Shown here in pieces: positions 8,273-17,591 of a stretch of DNA of 64,000 nt. The stretch covers positions 5,428,501 through 5,492,500 of the forward strand of contig NZ_LR594659.1 of assembly GCF_901827155.1 (NCBI RefSeq). The letters run 5' to 3'. Position numbers and translations under genes: made by a program. Source of the stretch: Variovorax sp. PBL-H6 (lineage in GTDB: Bacteria; Pseudomonadota; Gammaproteobacteria; Burkholderiales; Burkholderiaceae_C). The notes beneath the pieces are model-generated. The model had not been told where the DNA came from. It worked only from the letters and a program-made list of their open reading frames with translations, and made no database searches. Positions within the stretch are counted from its first letter, which is position 1. The number at the start of each line of letters is the position of its first letter.

Positions 8273-9430
8273 ATGGAACACCGTACTGGCAGACGCCTCA
8301 CCCTGGCCGCGGCGCTCGCGCTCGGCATCTGCGGCTTGCCGCTTCACGCCGCCGCCCAGGCCAAGGACGAGCCCTTCCGGGTCGGCCTGCTGGTCGCGCT
8401 GTCGGGCCCCGCCGCGGCCTACGGCGCCGACGAGCGCGCCGCGATCGAGTCAGTGACCGAGCGCGCGAACGCCGCCGGGGGCATCAACGGACGGAAGATC
8501 GAGCTGATCGTGAAGGACACGAAGACCAACCCGACCGAAGCGGCGCGCCTGGCCAACCAGGTGATCCTCGACGACAAGGTGATCGCCATCATCGGCGCCA
8601 CGACCGGCTCCGAAACGCTGGCGTTCGCGGATCTCGCGATGCGCTCCAAGGTTCCGGTGTTCCCGATGGTGGGCACGCAGTCGGTGACCGATCCAAAGGA
8701 GGCCTTCTCGAAGTGGATGTTCCGCATGTCGGTGCCGATCAGCACCGATCTGCCCGCGAGCTTCGATCGCATCCTGGCCGACAAGCGCAAGCGGCTGGCC
8801 GTGTTTTCGGAAGAGGACGCCTACGGCCAGCAGGCCTCCGCGATGATGATCGAAGTGGCCAAGAAGAGCGGGCAGGTAGAAGTGGTCGAGCACGCCTCCG
8901 CCCCCAAGGCCGCTACCGACCTTACCGCGCAAGCCACCCGGATCCGCAACGCGAAGCCCGACGCCGTGTTCCTCGCCACGTCGAGCACCGGCTCCGCGGG
9001 CGCGCTGCTGCGCAAGCTGCAGGAGGTCGGCCTCGACGTGCCGGTGTACGGCATGGCTGGCATCGTGCAAAAGCAGATCATCAAGAACGGCGGAAAGGCG
9101 GCGGAGAACCTGATCGCGCCCGCGCTGGTCAACCCGGACGAGGCTGGTCCGCTCGCCGACTTGTTCGACCTGCTCAAGAACAAGGGCGGCGTCGCGGGCT
9201 TCGGTGCGCTGCTGGGCGCCAACGCGATGGCCACCGTCGTGCAAGGGCTCAAGGCCGGCGCGACGGACGGCCCCAGCCTGCGCGACAAGGTCGAGACCAT
9301 GGGTCCGATCAAGGGATACGCGGCAGCGCCGATCCGCTTCTCCGCCACCGACCACGACAGCTGGAACAAGGACACGCTGTTCTACGTGACCGTGCGAGAT
9401 GGCAAGTTCAAGAACCTGGACCCCAAGTAA
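8273..9430 (+). CDS. LIV-type ABC transporter periplasmic substrate-binding protein
   Basis: A 385-residue binding protein of the Leu/Ile/Val type (type 1 periplasmic fold). Residues 1-28 are a signal peptide ending in AAAQA, so the mature protein is periplasmic. The mature start 'FRVGLLVALSGPAAAYG' and 'NAAGGINGRKIELI' are family features. CAGGAG precedes the ATG. Its substrate is unknown; the downstream CoA enzymes suggest a carboxylic acid. Confidence 0.9.
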   Translation: MEHRTGRRLTLAAALALGICGLPLHAAAQAKDEPFRVGLLVALSGPAAAYGADERAAIESVTERANAAGGINGRKIELIVKDTKTNPTEAARLANQVILDDKVIAIIGATTGSETLAFADLAMRSKVPVFPMVGTQSVTDPKEAFSKWMFRMSVPISTDLPASFDRILADKRKRLAVFSEEDAYGQQASAMMIEVAKKSGQVEVVEHASAPKAATDLTAQATRIRNAKPDAVFLATSSTGSAGALLRKLQEVGLDVPVYGMAGIVQKQIIKNGGKAAENLIAPALVNPDEAGPLADLFDLLKNKGGVAGFGALLGANAMATVVQGLKAGATDGPSLRDKVETMGPIKGYAAAPIRFSATDHDSWNKDTLFYVTVRDGKFKNLDPK

Positions 9431-9440
9431 GGCGCTGAAG

Positions 9441-10634
9441 ATGGCAGACGAGACCCTTCCATTGCACGGCGTGCGCATCCTCGACCTCACGCAGGTCCAG
9501 TTCGGGCCCTGCGCGACGCAGGTGCTCGGGGACTTCGGCGCGGAGATCGTCAAGATCGAGCGGCCGGGCGACGGCGACATCTCCCGCACGACGGACCCCT
9601 ACATCACCGAAGCCGAGGGCCAGAGCGCTTACTTCCTCGGCCTCAACCGCAACAAGCGCGGCATGGCGCTGGACATGGGGACGCCTGCCGGGCGCGAGAT
9701 CATCCGCCAGCTGCTCGAACGGGCGGACGTGCTGGTACACAACTTCCGCCCCGGCGTGGCCGAGCGCCTGGGACTGGGTTTCGACGAGCTGCACGCGCGT
9801 CATCCGCGCCTCATCTATGCGGCGGGCTCCGGCTTCGGCCCGCGTGGCCCGCTCGCCCACAAGGGCGGGCAGGACTTCCTCGCCCAATCGCTCTCCGGCA
9901 TCGCGTCACGCAATCCGGACGCGCAGGGTGTACCGCAGCTCTTCCCGACTGCGCTGGGGGACTTCACGTCCGGGATGATCCTCGCGCAGGGCATCCTGAT
10001 GGCGCTCTACCAGCGCGAGCGCACGGGCCTGGGCCAGCGCATCGACGTCTGCCTGCTGGACGTGCTGCTCGCGATGCAGCAACAGGAAGTCACGCAGCAG
10101 CTGCTGCGCGGCAAGCCGGTCAACTGGGTCACACAGAATCTGATCGGCATATTCCCGACCCGCGATGGTGCCGTCACCCTGGTGGGTGTGTTCCGGCCGA
10201 ACCCGCTTGCCGACATCTGCCGCGCGTTCGGGATCGAGGACCTCTCCGCGCGCCCCGAGTACGCCGACAAGGCCTCATGGGGGCCGAACCGCAGCGCAAT
10301 CTTCGAGCTACTGGCGCCGGCCTTCGCACGCTTCACGACGGCGGAATGCCTCGAGCGCCTGGACCGCGAGGACGTGCTGTGCGCGCCGGTGCTCACGCTG
10401 GACGAGGCGATCGCGCAGGAGCAGATCGACACCAACGGCATGATGATCGAGTTCGACCACCCGGTGCACGGCGCCGTGCGCACGGTCGGCAACCCGCTGC
10501 ACATGTCTGCCGTCTGCGCCATTGCCGCACGTCCCGCACCGCTGCACGGACAGCACAACGAGGAGGTGCTTGCCGAACTTGGCTACACCGAGGCGGACAT
10601 CGAAAGGCTGCGACGCGACCGCGTGATCGCCTGA
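9441..10634 (+). CDS. CaiB/BaiF (family III) CoA-transferase
   Basis: A 397-residue enzyme that moves CoA between acids and acyl-CoAs. The N-terminus 'LHGVRILDLTQVQFGP' is typical, as is 'NRNKRGMALDM'. D174 in 'LGDFTSGM' matches the aspartate that carries the acyl group in formyl-CoA transferase. It starts ten bases after the binding protein, so it is in the same operon. It could activate the imported acid by exchange, in parallel with the ligase at the end of the operon. Confidence 0.88.
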   Translation: MADETLPLHGVRILDLTQVQFGPCATQVLGDFGAEIVKIERPGDGDISRTTDPYITEAEGQSAYFLGLNRNKRGMALDMGTPAGREIIRQLLERADVLVHNFRPGVAERLGLGFDELHARHPRLIYAAGSGFGPRGPLAHKGGQDFLAQSLSGIASRNPDAQGVPQLFPTALGDFTSGMILAQGILMALYQRERTGLGQRIDVCLLDVLLAMQQQEVTQQLLRGKPVNWVTQNLIGIFPTRDGAVTLVGVFRPNPLADICRAFGIEDLSARPEYADKASWGPNRSAIFELLAPAFARFTTAECLERLDREDVLCAPVLTLDEAIAQEQIDTNGMMIEFDHPVHGAVRTVGNPLHMSAVCAIAARPAPLHGQHNEEVLAELGYTEADIERLRRDRVIA

Positions 10635-10679
10635 CCTCACCCGCTCACTGACAGACATCCAACATCCCAAGGAGACTCC

Positions 10680-11144
10680 ATGTTCGTCGACTTCGACACC
10701 GGCCCCCGGGCCACCATCCGCGACATCAAGATCGGCGACAAGATCGCCATCGAGAAGACCATCTCGGAATCCGACGTCTATTTGTTCGCCGGCATCTGCG
10801 GCGACTTCTCGCCCAACCACATCAACGAGCGCTACATGAAGGGCTCCCGCTTCGGCACGCGCATCGCGCAGGGCGCACTCGTGGTCGGCTTCACCTCGGC
10901 CGCGGCCGCGATGTTCGGAATCAAGTACCGCGTCGACGGGGTCTCCGCCGGCTATGACCGACTGCGCTTCGTCAAGCCGGTCTTCTTCGGCGACACAATC
11001 CGCATCCACTACGAGATCGCGCGCATCGACATCGAGCGAGACCGCGCCTACGCCGCCCTGAAGGTCACCAACCAGGACGACGAGGTCGTGCTCGTGGGCG
11101 ACCACGTGCTGCGCTTCGTCGCGCTCGAGATCCGGGAGGCATGA
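10680..11144 (+). CDS. MaoC-like (R)-specific enoyl-CoA hydratase/dehydratase
   Basis: A 154-residue single hot-dog-fold protein. The motif 'YLFAGICGDFSPNHINERYM' carries the D and H of the catalytic hydratase-2 signature (DxNPxH, here DFSPNH), at roughly residues 45-50. 'RIAQGALVVGFTSA' is the usual next motif. AAGGAG lies just upstream. The stop overlaps the next start by ATGA. It probably hydrates or dehydrates an acyl-CoA intermediate of the pathway. Confidence 0.87.
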   Translation: MFVDFDTGPRATIRDIKIGDKIAIEKTISESDVYLFAGICGDFSPNHINERYMKGSRFGTRIAQGALVVGFTSAAAAMFGIKYRVDGVSAGYDRLRFVKPVFFGDTIRIHYEIARIDIERDRAYAALKVTNQDDEVVLVGDHVLRFVALEIREA

Positions 11145-11923
11145 GCATGGAGGCACCGATCGTGCTTCTGGAGAAGCGTGGCCCCGTGGGCCTGATCACG
11201 CTGAATCGGCCCGATGCCCTCAACGCGCTGAGCACACGTCTCATGGACGAGCTCACCGCGCACATCCGCACCTGCGAAGCGGACGAGGCGATCGGGTGCA
11301 TGGTTCTGACGGGCACCGGACGCGCCTTCGCCGCCGGCGCGGACATCAAGGAGATGGCCGACAAGGGCTACGCCGACGCGCTGCTGGAGGACTTCATCAC
11401 CCGAAACTGGGAAGAGGCCACGCGCTGCCGCAAGCCGATCATCGCGGCGGTCAACGGGCTCGCGCTCGGCGGCGGCTGCGAGCTGGCGATGATGTGCGAC
11501 TTCATCCTGTGCTCGGAGGCCGCGCGCTTCGGCCAGCCCGAAGTGAAGGTGGGGGTGATGCCCGGCGCGGGCGGCACCCAGCGGCTGTCGCGCTCCATCG
11601 GCAAGTCCAAGGCCATGGAGATGTGTCTCACCGGCCGCATGATGGACGCCAACGAAGCCGAGCGCTGCGGGCTGGTCAGCCGCATCGTCCCTGCCGATGG
11701 CCTGGTCGAAGAGGCGCTGCGCGTCGCGACGCAGATCGCCGAGCTCTCGCGGCCGATCATCTACATGACCAAGGAAGCGTTGAACCGGTCGTTCGAGGTG
11801 CCGCTGGCCGAGGGCGTGCGCTTCGAGCGGCGCCTTGCGCACACCACGTTTGCCCTGGAGGATCACAAGGAAGGGGCCGCGGCCTTCGCTGCAAAGCGCA
11901 AGCCGGTGTACAAACACCGCTGA
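11141..11923 (+). CDS. Enoyl-CoA hydratase/isomerase family protein
   Basis: A 260-residue crotonase-fold enzyme. 'AFAAGADIKEM' at 62-72 and 'GLALGGGCELAMMCD' at 106-120 form the oxyanion hole region. E114 and E134 stand where the two catalytic glutamates of enoyl-CoA hydratases lie, so hydratase activity is plausible. An ATG at 11147 is an alternative start; 11141 is preferred because it overlaps the previous stop. Confidence 0.9.
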   Translation: MSMEAPIVLLEKRGPVGLITLNRPDALNALSTRLMDELTAHIRTCEADEAIGCMVLTGTGRAFAAGADIKEMADKGYADALLEDFITRNWEEATRCRKPIIAAVNGLALGGGCELAMMCDFILCSEAARFGQPEVKVGVMPGAGGTQRLSRSIGKSKAMEMCLTGRMMDANEAERCGLVSRIVPADGLVEEALRVATQIAELSRPIIYMTKEALNRSFEVPLAEGVRFERRLAHTTFALEDHKEGAAAFAAKRKPVYKHR

Positions 11924-11948
11924 ATCCACTCCAGCGACAAAAGGAACG

Positions 11949-13595
11949 ATGCTCGACCTTCCCTTCGAGAAATGGACCTTGGGCGATGCACTCTCGCAGC
12001 GTGTCCTGCATTCCGGCGATGCGCCCTTCATCCGGATGGTCGGCAGCGAAGCGCTGGGCTTCCGGCAATTCCAGGACCAGGTCCTCGGCCTTGCCGAGGC
12101 GCTGCAGCGTGAGGGGGTCGGTCCGGGCGAGCGGGTCGTGATCATGGGCGGGAATTGCCTGGCCACCTTGCGCGGCTGGTTCGCGCTGAACCTGCTCGGT
12201 GCCATCGACGTGACCATCAACACCGCCTACCGCGGACGTCCGCTGGAGCACGCCCTCAACACCTCCCAGGCGCGGCTCATGCTCATCGGCACGCGCCACC
12301 TCGGCGTGCTCGCGGACAGCGAGGGACAGCTGCCGCTGCTCGCGCGGGCGCTGCACTTCGACGACGCGGCCGATGCACCCGTGCCGACGGCCGCCAGCGC
12401 CCGATTCGGCCGCATCACCCTCGCGCCGCTGCCGGCGCCCTCCCAACCCTCGGCCGGCTGGAAGGCGCCCGGCGCGCGCGCGCAGGACCTGGCATCGATC
12501 ATCTTCACCTCAGGCACTTCCGGGCCCGCCAAGGGAGTGATGCTGCCGCACGCGCAGACCTACCTCGTCTCGCTCGAATCGGCGCGCCAGCTTCAGGTGC
12601 GCGAAGACGACGTCTACTACATCTTCCATCCACTCTTCCACATGTCGCCGCGCTACGTGGCGATCTACGCGGCCCTCATCGCCGGCGCCCAGGTGTGCAT
12701 CGACCGCGCCTTCGACGCGGCCGAATGGCTGCAGCGCCTCCGCGCCTGCGGTGCCACGGTGTCGATCGGTCACGGACCGATGCTGGAGATGATCCACGCG
12801 ACGCCCGAGCGACCCGACGACGCCGACAACCCGCTGCGCAGGCTCGCGACCTCGCCCTTCCCCCGGCATATTGCCGCTGACTTCGAACGCCGCTTCGGCA
12901 TCCGCGGGCTGGAGGTGTGGGGCATGACCGAGGTCAACATCCCCCTGTGGAATTCGCTCGACGAGCCGCTGCGGCCCGGGTGCGGCCGGCTCGTCTCGGA
13001 CGAGTACGAGATCGCACTCGTCGACCCCGACACCGACCTTCCCGCGCCCGAGGGAGCCGCTGGCGAGATCGTCGTGCGCGGCCGGCGGCCCTGGACGCTG
13101 ATGCAGGGCTACTTCGGGATGCCCGAGGCGACCCTGAAGGCGTGGCGCAACCTGTGGTTCCACACCGGCGACCTGGCCTGGAAGGATGCCGACGGGTACT
13201 ACCACTTCGTCGATCGCCTCGGCGACCGCATCCGTCGCCGCGCCGAAAATATTTCCTCTTACGAAATCGAGGTGGCCGCCATGCAGCACGCGTCCGTGCG
13301 CGAATGCGCGGCCGTGGGCGTGCCTTCCGAGTTCGCGAGCGACGACGACGTCCTGCTGGTCGTGGTCCCCGGGGCGGATTTCGACCCCCGCGCGCTGCTC
13401 GCCCACCTGGCGAGGGTGTTGCCTCACTTCATGGTGCCGCGCTACATCGACACGCTGGACGAGCTGCCGCGCACCCCGACCAACAAGGTGCGCAAGGCGG
13501 CGCTGCGCCAGCGCGGCGTCCAGGCCGCCACTTGGGACCGCAAGGCCGAAGGCGTCGACTTGCGCGTACTGGCCCGTGCGGGCCGCACTTCCTAG
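11949..13595 (+). CDS. AMP-dependent acyl-CoA ligase
   Basis: A 548-residue adenylate-forming ligase, similar in plan to crotonobetaine/carnitine-CoA ligases. It shows the phosphate loop 'FTSGTSGPAKGVMLPH', the 'EVWGMTEVN' motif, the hinge 'VDRLGDRIRRRAENISS' and the catalytic lysine in 'RTPTNKVRK'. AAGGA precedes the ATG at 11949; the longer upstream frame overlaps the hydratase gene. It is the last gene of the operon and would activate the imported acid to its CoA ester. Confidence 0.88.
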   Translation: MLDLPFEKWTLGDALSQRVLHSGDAPFIRMVGSEALGFRQFQDQVLGLAEALQREGVGPGERVVIMGGNCLATLRGWFALNLLGAIDVTINTAYRGRPLEHALNTSQARLMLIGTRHLGVLADSEGQLPLLARALHFDDAADAPVPTAASARFGRITLAPLPAPSQPSAGWKAPGARAQDLASIIFTSGTSGPAKGVMLPHAQTYLVSLESARQLQVREDDVYYIFHPLFHMSPRYVAIYAALIAGAQVCIDRAFDAAEWLQRLRACGATVSIGHGPMLEMIHATPERPDDADNPLRRLATSPFPRHIAADFERRFGIRGLEVWGMTEVNIPLWNSLDEPLRPGCGRLVSDEYEIALVDPDTDLPAPEGAAGEIVVRGRRPWTLMQGYFGMPEATLKAWRNLWFHTGDLAWKDADGYYHFVDRLGDRIRRRAENISSYEIEVAAMQHASVRECAAVGVPSEFASDDDVLLVVVPGADFDPRALLAHLARVLPHFMVPRYIDTLDELPRTPTNKVRKAALRQRGVQAATWDRKAEGVDLRVLARAGRTS

Positions 13596-13803
13596 CGTGG
13601 GCTGCAGTCGCCGCTAGAGCGCAAGGTGGAGAAGATCTGAGGAAACAGTCGCGCGCCAGCACCGAGACGGTGGTGAGCCCGGCCTGCGCGGACTGAAGCG
13701 GCTGCTCCCGCTCCCATGCGCGGCGAGGGGCCCTGGGGCAAGATTGTCGATACGCCCGTCCTGCCGCCGAAGGGGCTCACGGCATGAGCCCTGGCCTCCT
13801 CCG

Positions 13804-13809
13804 GATAAT
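13804..13809 (+). promoter_or_regulatory. Candidate -10 box just before the LysR gene
   Basis: GATAAT lies nine bases before the ATG at 13818, which would give a leaderless or nearly leaderless transcript. No good -35 box is visible, and the 222-base gap upstream shows no clear terminator. Confidence 0.25.
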
Positions 13810-13817
13810 CCCCGCCG

Positions 13818-14777
13818 ATGGACCGCCTGAAGCAGCTCGAATCCTTCGTCGCGATCGCCGCCCGCGGCAGCCTCACGGCTGCCGCCAAGGCCGAGGGCGT
13901 CGCGCCCGCCATCATGGGCCGGCGCCTCGATGCGCTGGAAGAGCGTCTCGGCGTCAAGCTGCTGCTGCGCACCACGCGTCGCATCACCCTCACGCACGAG
14001 GGAAGCGCCTTCCTGGAGGACTGCCAGCGCCTGCTGGTCGAGCTCGCCAATGCCGAAGCGAGCGTGAGCGCGGGCGGCGTCAAGGCCAGCGGCCACCTGC
14101 GGGTGACAGCGCCGGCGGGTTTCGGCCGCCGCCATGTGGCGCCGCTGGTGCCCCGCTTCCACGCCCTGCACCCGGAGGTCACGATCTCGCTCAATCTCAG
14201 CGACCGCGTGATCGACGTGGCCGGCGAGAGCTTCGAGTGCGCAGTGCGCGTGGGCGACCTGCCCGACTCTTCGCTGGTCAGCGTGCGGCTGGCCGACAAC
14301 CGCCGCCGCTGCGTGGCCACGCCGGAGTTCATCCGTCTGCATGGCGCGCCGAGGCATCCGAACGAGCTGGCACGCTTCGCCTGCCTGACGCTATCCAGCG
14401 ACGCCTCCCAGACCCGCGGCTGGGCGTTTCGCATTCCGGCCGACGCCGGGGAGCAAGAGGTTGTTTACCTGAAGCCCAGCGGTCCACTGGACTGCTCCGA
14501 TGGCCAGGTACTGCACGACTGGTGCCTGGCCGGCCACGGCATCGCCTGGCGCAGCACCTGGGAAGTGGAGGCCGAGATCGACGCCGGCCTGCTGGTGCCA
14601 CTGCTCGACGAGTTCGCCGCACCGCCCAACGGCATCTATGCCGTGTTTCCCCAGCGCAAGCACCTGCCTCTGCGGGTGCGGCTGTGGCTGGACTTTCTGA
14701 AGGTCCACTATGCGCGGACCGAGTTCTGGGGCGGCACAATCGCAGCGACCGCGACTTCCACGGAAAGAACCCGATGA
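13818..14777 (+). CDS. LysR-family transcriptional regulator
   Basis: A 319-residue regulator. Residues 1-60 form the winged helix ('LKQLESFVAIAARGSLTAAA', 'RRLDALEERLGVKLL'), and the rest is a LysR substrate-binding domain. It follows the catabolic operon in the same direction rather than diverging from it, and its stop overlaps the start of the DUF2214 gene, so it is more likely cotranscribed with that gene than dedicated to the operon upstream. Its target is unknown. Confidence 0.9.
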   Translation: MDRLKQLESFVAIAARGSLTAAAKAEGVAPAIMGRRLDALEERLGVKLLLRTTRRITLTHEGSAFLEDCQRLLVELANAEASVSAGGVKASGHLRVTAPAGFGRRHVAPLVPRFHALHPEVTISLNLSDRVIDVAGESFECAVRVGDLPDSSLVSVRLADNRRRCVATPEFIRLHGAPRHPNELARFACLTLSSDASQTRGWAFRIPADAGEQEVVYLKPSGPLDCSDGQVLHDWCLAGHGIAWRSTWEVEAEIDAGLLVPLLDEFAAPPNGIYAVFPQRKHLPLRVRLWLDFLKVHYARTEFWGGTIAATATSTERTR

Positions 14778-15232
14778 CCCTCGAAGCGATCCTTGCGTAC
14801 GTGCATCTCCTGGCCATCCTGACGATGGTGGTCTTCATCGCGAGCGAGGCCGCCCTGTGCCGCGTCGAATGGCTCAACGCGGCGGCGGTCGAGCGCATTG
14901 CCCGGGTCGACATGGTGTATGGGATCGCGGCCATCGCCGTGCTCCTCACCGGCGTGGCACGCACCTGGTGGGGCATCAAAGGCACGGCTTGGTACTGGAC
15001 CAATCCGCTGCTGCACGTGAAGCTCGGACTCTTCATCATCATCGGGGTGCTCTCGATCTTCCCGACGCTCACGTACTTCCGCTGGCGCAAGGCGGTACGT
15101 GCCAGCGGCACGCTGCCCGATGCGGCCGAGATCAGGAAGACGCGCAAGCTGGTGATGATCCAGGCCCACCTGATCGCGCTCGTCCCGCTGGTGGCCGTGT
15201 TCCTGGCGCGCGGCTTCGGCGCACGGGGGTAG
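14774..15232 (+). CDS. DUF2214 family inner-membrane protein
   Basis: A 152-residue protein with four hydrophobic segments, starting near residues 5, 50, 83 and 128. It matches the DUF2214 family of small inner-membrane proteins of unknown function. The ATG overlaps the stop of the LysR gene (ATGA), so translation is probably coupled. Confidence 0.75.
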   Translation: MTLEAILAYVHLLAILTMVVFIASEAALCRVEWLNAAAVERIARVDMVYGIAAIAVLLTGVARTWWGIKGTAWYWTNPLLHVKLGLFIIIGVLSIFPTLTYFRWRKAVRASGTLPDAAEIRKTRKLVMIQAHLIALVPLVAVFLARGFGARG

Positions 15233-15313
15233 CGCCATGCGGCCGGCGTCGGTCAATGCTTCAGCGCGAGCCGGTGCGCTGCGTGGCCACGCAGCCGGAG
15301 GCGCCCGTGGACA

Positions 15314-15347
15314 TGAAAAAGCCTCGCCGGACAGGTGCCCGCGAGGC
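15314..15347 (-). terminator. Rho-independent terminator of the PsiF gene
   Basis: On the minus strand GCCTCGC (347-341) pairs with GCGAGGC (327-321) around a GC-rich loop and is followed by a run of five T. It lies 24 bases past the PsiF stop. Confidence 0.75.
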
Positions 15348-15370
15348 CAGGATGGTGGAAGTGAAGAAAC

Positions 15371-15733
15371 TCAGGCAGCCGGCTTGGACGAGAGGCATTC
15401 CTTCATGAAGGCCTTGCGCTCGTCACCTTTCAGTGTCTTGGCCTTGGCATCGGCGTTGCAGGTCTTCATCTTGTCCTGCTGCGTCACCGGCTTGGCCGAG
15501 AGGCAAGTCTTCATGAAGGCCTTTCGCTCGTCGCCCTTCTTGTCGCCGGCCTCCTTGTTGCACGTACCCATCTTGCTTTGCTGGGCGGTGGTGGGGGCAT
15601 TGGCGGTGGGTGAGGTCGGGGTGGTAGACAGCGCCGGAGCGGTCTTGGCGGCCGGAGCGGCCTTGTCCTGGGCATGCGCGGCTCCGATGGAAAGACAGGC
15701 GGCCATAACGATCAGGGGGAGAAGCTTCTTCAT
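15371..15733 (-). CDS. psiF: PsiF repeat-containing periplasmic protein
   Basis: A 120-residue secreted protein with a signal peptide at 1-21 (cleavage after AHA). A proline/threonine/alanine linker follows, then two PsiF repeats, each with a cysteine pair and the block 'GDERKAFMK' (near 66 and 102). In Escherichia coli psiF is phosphate-starvation inducible; its biochemical role is unknown. The ATG at 15733 follows GAGGA; an upstream in-frame start adds only non-family residues. Confidence 0.85.
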   Translation of the reverse strand: MKKLLPLIVMAACLSIGAAHAQDKAAPAAKTAPALSTTPTSPTANAPTTAQQSKMGTCNKEAGDKKGDERKAFMKTCLSAKPVTQQDKMKTCNADAKAKTLKGDERKAFMKECLSSKPAA

Positions 15734-15849
15734 GGTGTGATGTCCTCGGGGTGGGTTGTGAAGGCAGCCCCGGCCGGGGCCGCCCATGCTAACGGCCGCC
15801 CCTGACCGGCGGATGACCGTCGCCGCCCAGGTGCCGGGTTTGCCCCCGG

Positions 15850-15855
15850 TAAAAT
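15850..15855 (+). promoter_or_regulatory. Candidate -10 box of argS
   Basis: TAAAAT sits seven bases before the argS ATG, with no room for a Shine-Dalgarno site, suggesting a leaderless transcript. No clear -35 element is seen. Confidence 0.35.
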
Positions 15856-15861
15856 CCCGCG

Positions 15862-17577
15862 ATGCTATTGGTTAAACAGGCGCTGCTCGCGGCACTCGCG
15901 AACACGCTCGAATCCCTCTCCCCCGGCGCCGGCGCGAAGGCCGTCTTCGAATCGCCCAAGGTCGCGGCCCATGGCGACCTCGCCTGCACGGCCGCGATGC
16001 AGCTCGCCAAGCCGCTCGGCCGCAAGCCGCGCGAACTCGCCGAGGACATCAGCGCCGCGTTGCGCGCCACGCCCGCCTTCCAGCAATGGGTCGATGCCAT
16101 CGAGATCGCCGGCCCGGGCTTTCTCAACATCCGCCTCAAGACCGCGGCCAAGCAGCAAGTGGTGCACGAGGTGCTCGCCGCGGGCGAGGCCTTCGGCCGC
16201 GCGGCCGGCAAACACGAGAGCAAAGGCGACGGCAACAGCAACGGCGATCGCGTGCTGGTCGAATTCGTCTCCGCCAATCCCACCGGCCCGCTGCATGTGG
16301 GCCACGGTCGCCAGGCCGCACTGGGCGATGCCATCTGCAACCTGCTCGCCACCCAGGGCGCGCAGGTGTATCGCGAGTTCTATTACAACGATGCCGGCGT
16401 GCAGATCCAGACCCTGGCCACCAGCACCCAGTTGCGCGCGAAGGGCTTCAAGCCGGGCGATCCGCAATGGCCCGAGCAGGCCTACAACGGGGAGTACATC
16501 GCCGACATCGCCGACGACTTCAAGGCGAGGAAGACGGTGCGCTCGGACGACCGCGAATACACCGCCAGCGGCGATGTGGAAGACATCGATTCGATCCGCC
16601 AGTTCGCAGTGGCCTACCTGCGCCACGAGCAGGACCTGGATCTCAAGGCCTTCCAGGTGCACTTCGACAACTACTACCTCGAGTCCAGCCTCTACACCAG
16701 CAGCCGGGTCGAAGCCACGGTGAAGAAGCTGGTCGAGGCCGGCAGGACCTACGAGGAGGACGGCGCGCTGTGGCTGAAGTCGACCGACTACGGCGACGAC
16801 AAGGACCGCGTGATGCGCAAGGGGGACGGCAGCTACACCTACTTCGTGCCTGACGTCGCCTATCACATCGCCAAGTGGGAGCGCGGCTTCCACAAGGTGG
16901 TGAACATCCAGGGTACCGATCACCACGGCACCATCGCGCGCGTGCGGGCCGGTCTGCAGGCGGTGAGCGAATTCGACAAGCTGGGCATACCGCCCGGCTA
17001 CCCCGACTACGTGCTGCACACCATGGTGCGCGTGATGCGGGGCGGCGAGGAGGTCAAGATCAGCAAGCGGGCCGGCAGCTACGTCACGCTACGCGACCTG
17101 ATCGAGTGGACCAGCACCGACGCGGTGCGCTTCTTCCTGCTGAGCCGCAAGCCGGACACCGAGTACACCTTCGACATCGACCTGGCGCTGGCGCAGAACA
17201 ACGACAACCCTGTCTATTACGTGCAGTACGCTCATGCGCGCATCTGCTCGGTGCTGGCGAGCTGGGGAGGGGACGCGGCTGCACTCGCGCAGGCGGAGCT
17301 TTCGCCGCTCGAGAGTCCGGCCGCGCAGTCGCTGCTGCTGATGCTGGGGAAGTACCCTGACATGCTGGCCGCCGCGGCCCAAGACTTTGCTCCGCACGAC
17401 GTGACCTTCTACCTGCGCGAGCTGGCCGCGGCCTACCACAGCTACTACGATGCCGAGCGCATCCTGGTCGACGACGAGCCGGTGAAACTGGCCCGCCTGG
17501 CGCTGGTCGCCGCTACCGCGCAGGTGCTGCACAATGGCCTCGCGATTCTCGGCGTGAGCGCGCCGCGCAAGATGTGA
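15862..17577 (+). CDS. argS: Arginyl-tRNA synthetase
   Basis: A 571-residue class I aminoacyl-tRNA synthetase that charges tRNA-Arg. The N-terminal Add1 domain is followed by '[13 protein letters not shown]', in which H145-V-G-H148 is the HIGH signature. 'VKISKRAG' near residue 396 stands for the second signature, which is degenerate in ArgS enzymes. The C-terminal anticodon domain ends with 'APRKM', close to the typical RM ending. The length is normal. The SPOR-domain gene follows 14 bases later. Confidence 0.97.
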   Translation: MLLVKQALLAALANTLESLSPGAGAKAVFESPKVAAHGDLACTAAMQLAKPLGRKPRELAEDISAALRATPAFQQWVDAIEIAGPGFLNIRLKTAAKQQVVHEVLAAGEAFGRAAGKHESKGDGNSNGDRVLVEFVSANPTGPLHVGHGRQAALGDAICNLLATQGAQVYREFYYNDAGVQIQTLATSTQLRAKGFKPGDPQWPEQAYNGEYIADIADDFKARKTVRSDDREYTASGDVEDIDSIRQFAVAYLRHEQDLDLKAFQVHFDNYYLESSLYTSSRVEATVKKLVEAGRTYEEDGALWLKSTDYGDDKDRVMRKGDGSYTYFVPDVAYHIAKWERGFHKVVNIQGTDHHGTIARVRAGLQAVSEFDKLGIPPGYPDYVLHTMVRVMRGGEEVKISKRAGSYVTLRDLIEWTSTDAVRFFLLSRKPDTEYTFDIDLALAQNNDNPVYYVQYAHARICSVLASWGGDAAALAQAELSPLESPAAQSLLLMLGKYPDMLAAAAQDFAPHDVTFYLRELAAAYHSYYDAERILVDDEPVKLARLALVAATAQVLHNGLAILGVSAPRKM

Positions 17578-17591
17578 TTGCTACCCTCACC

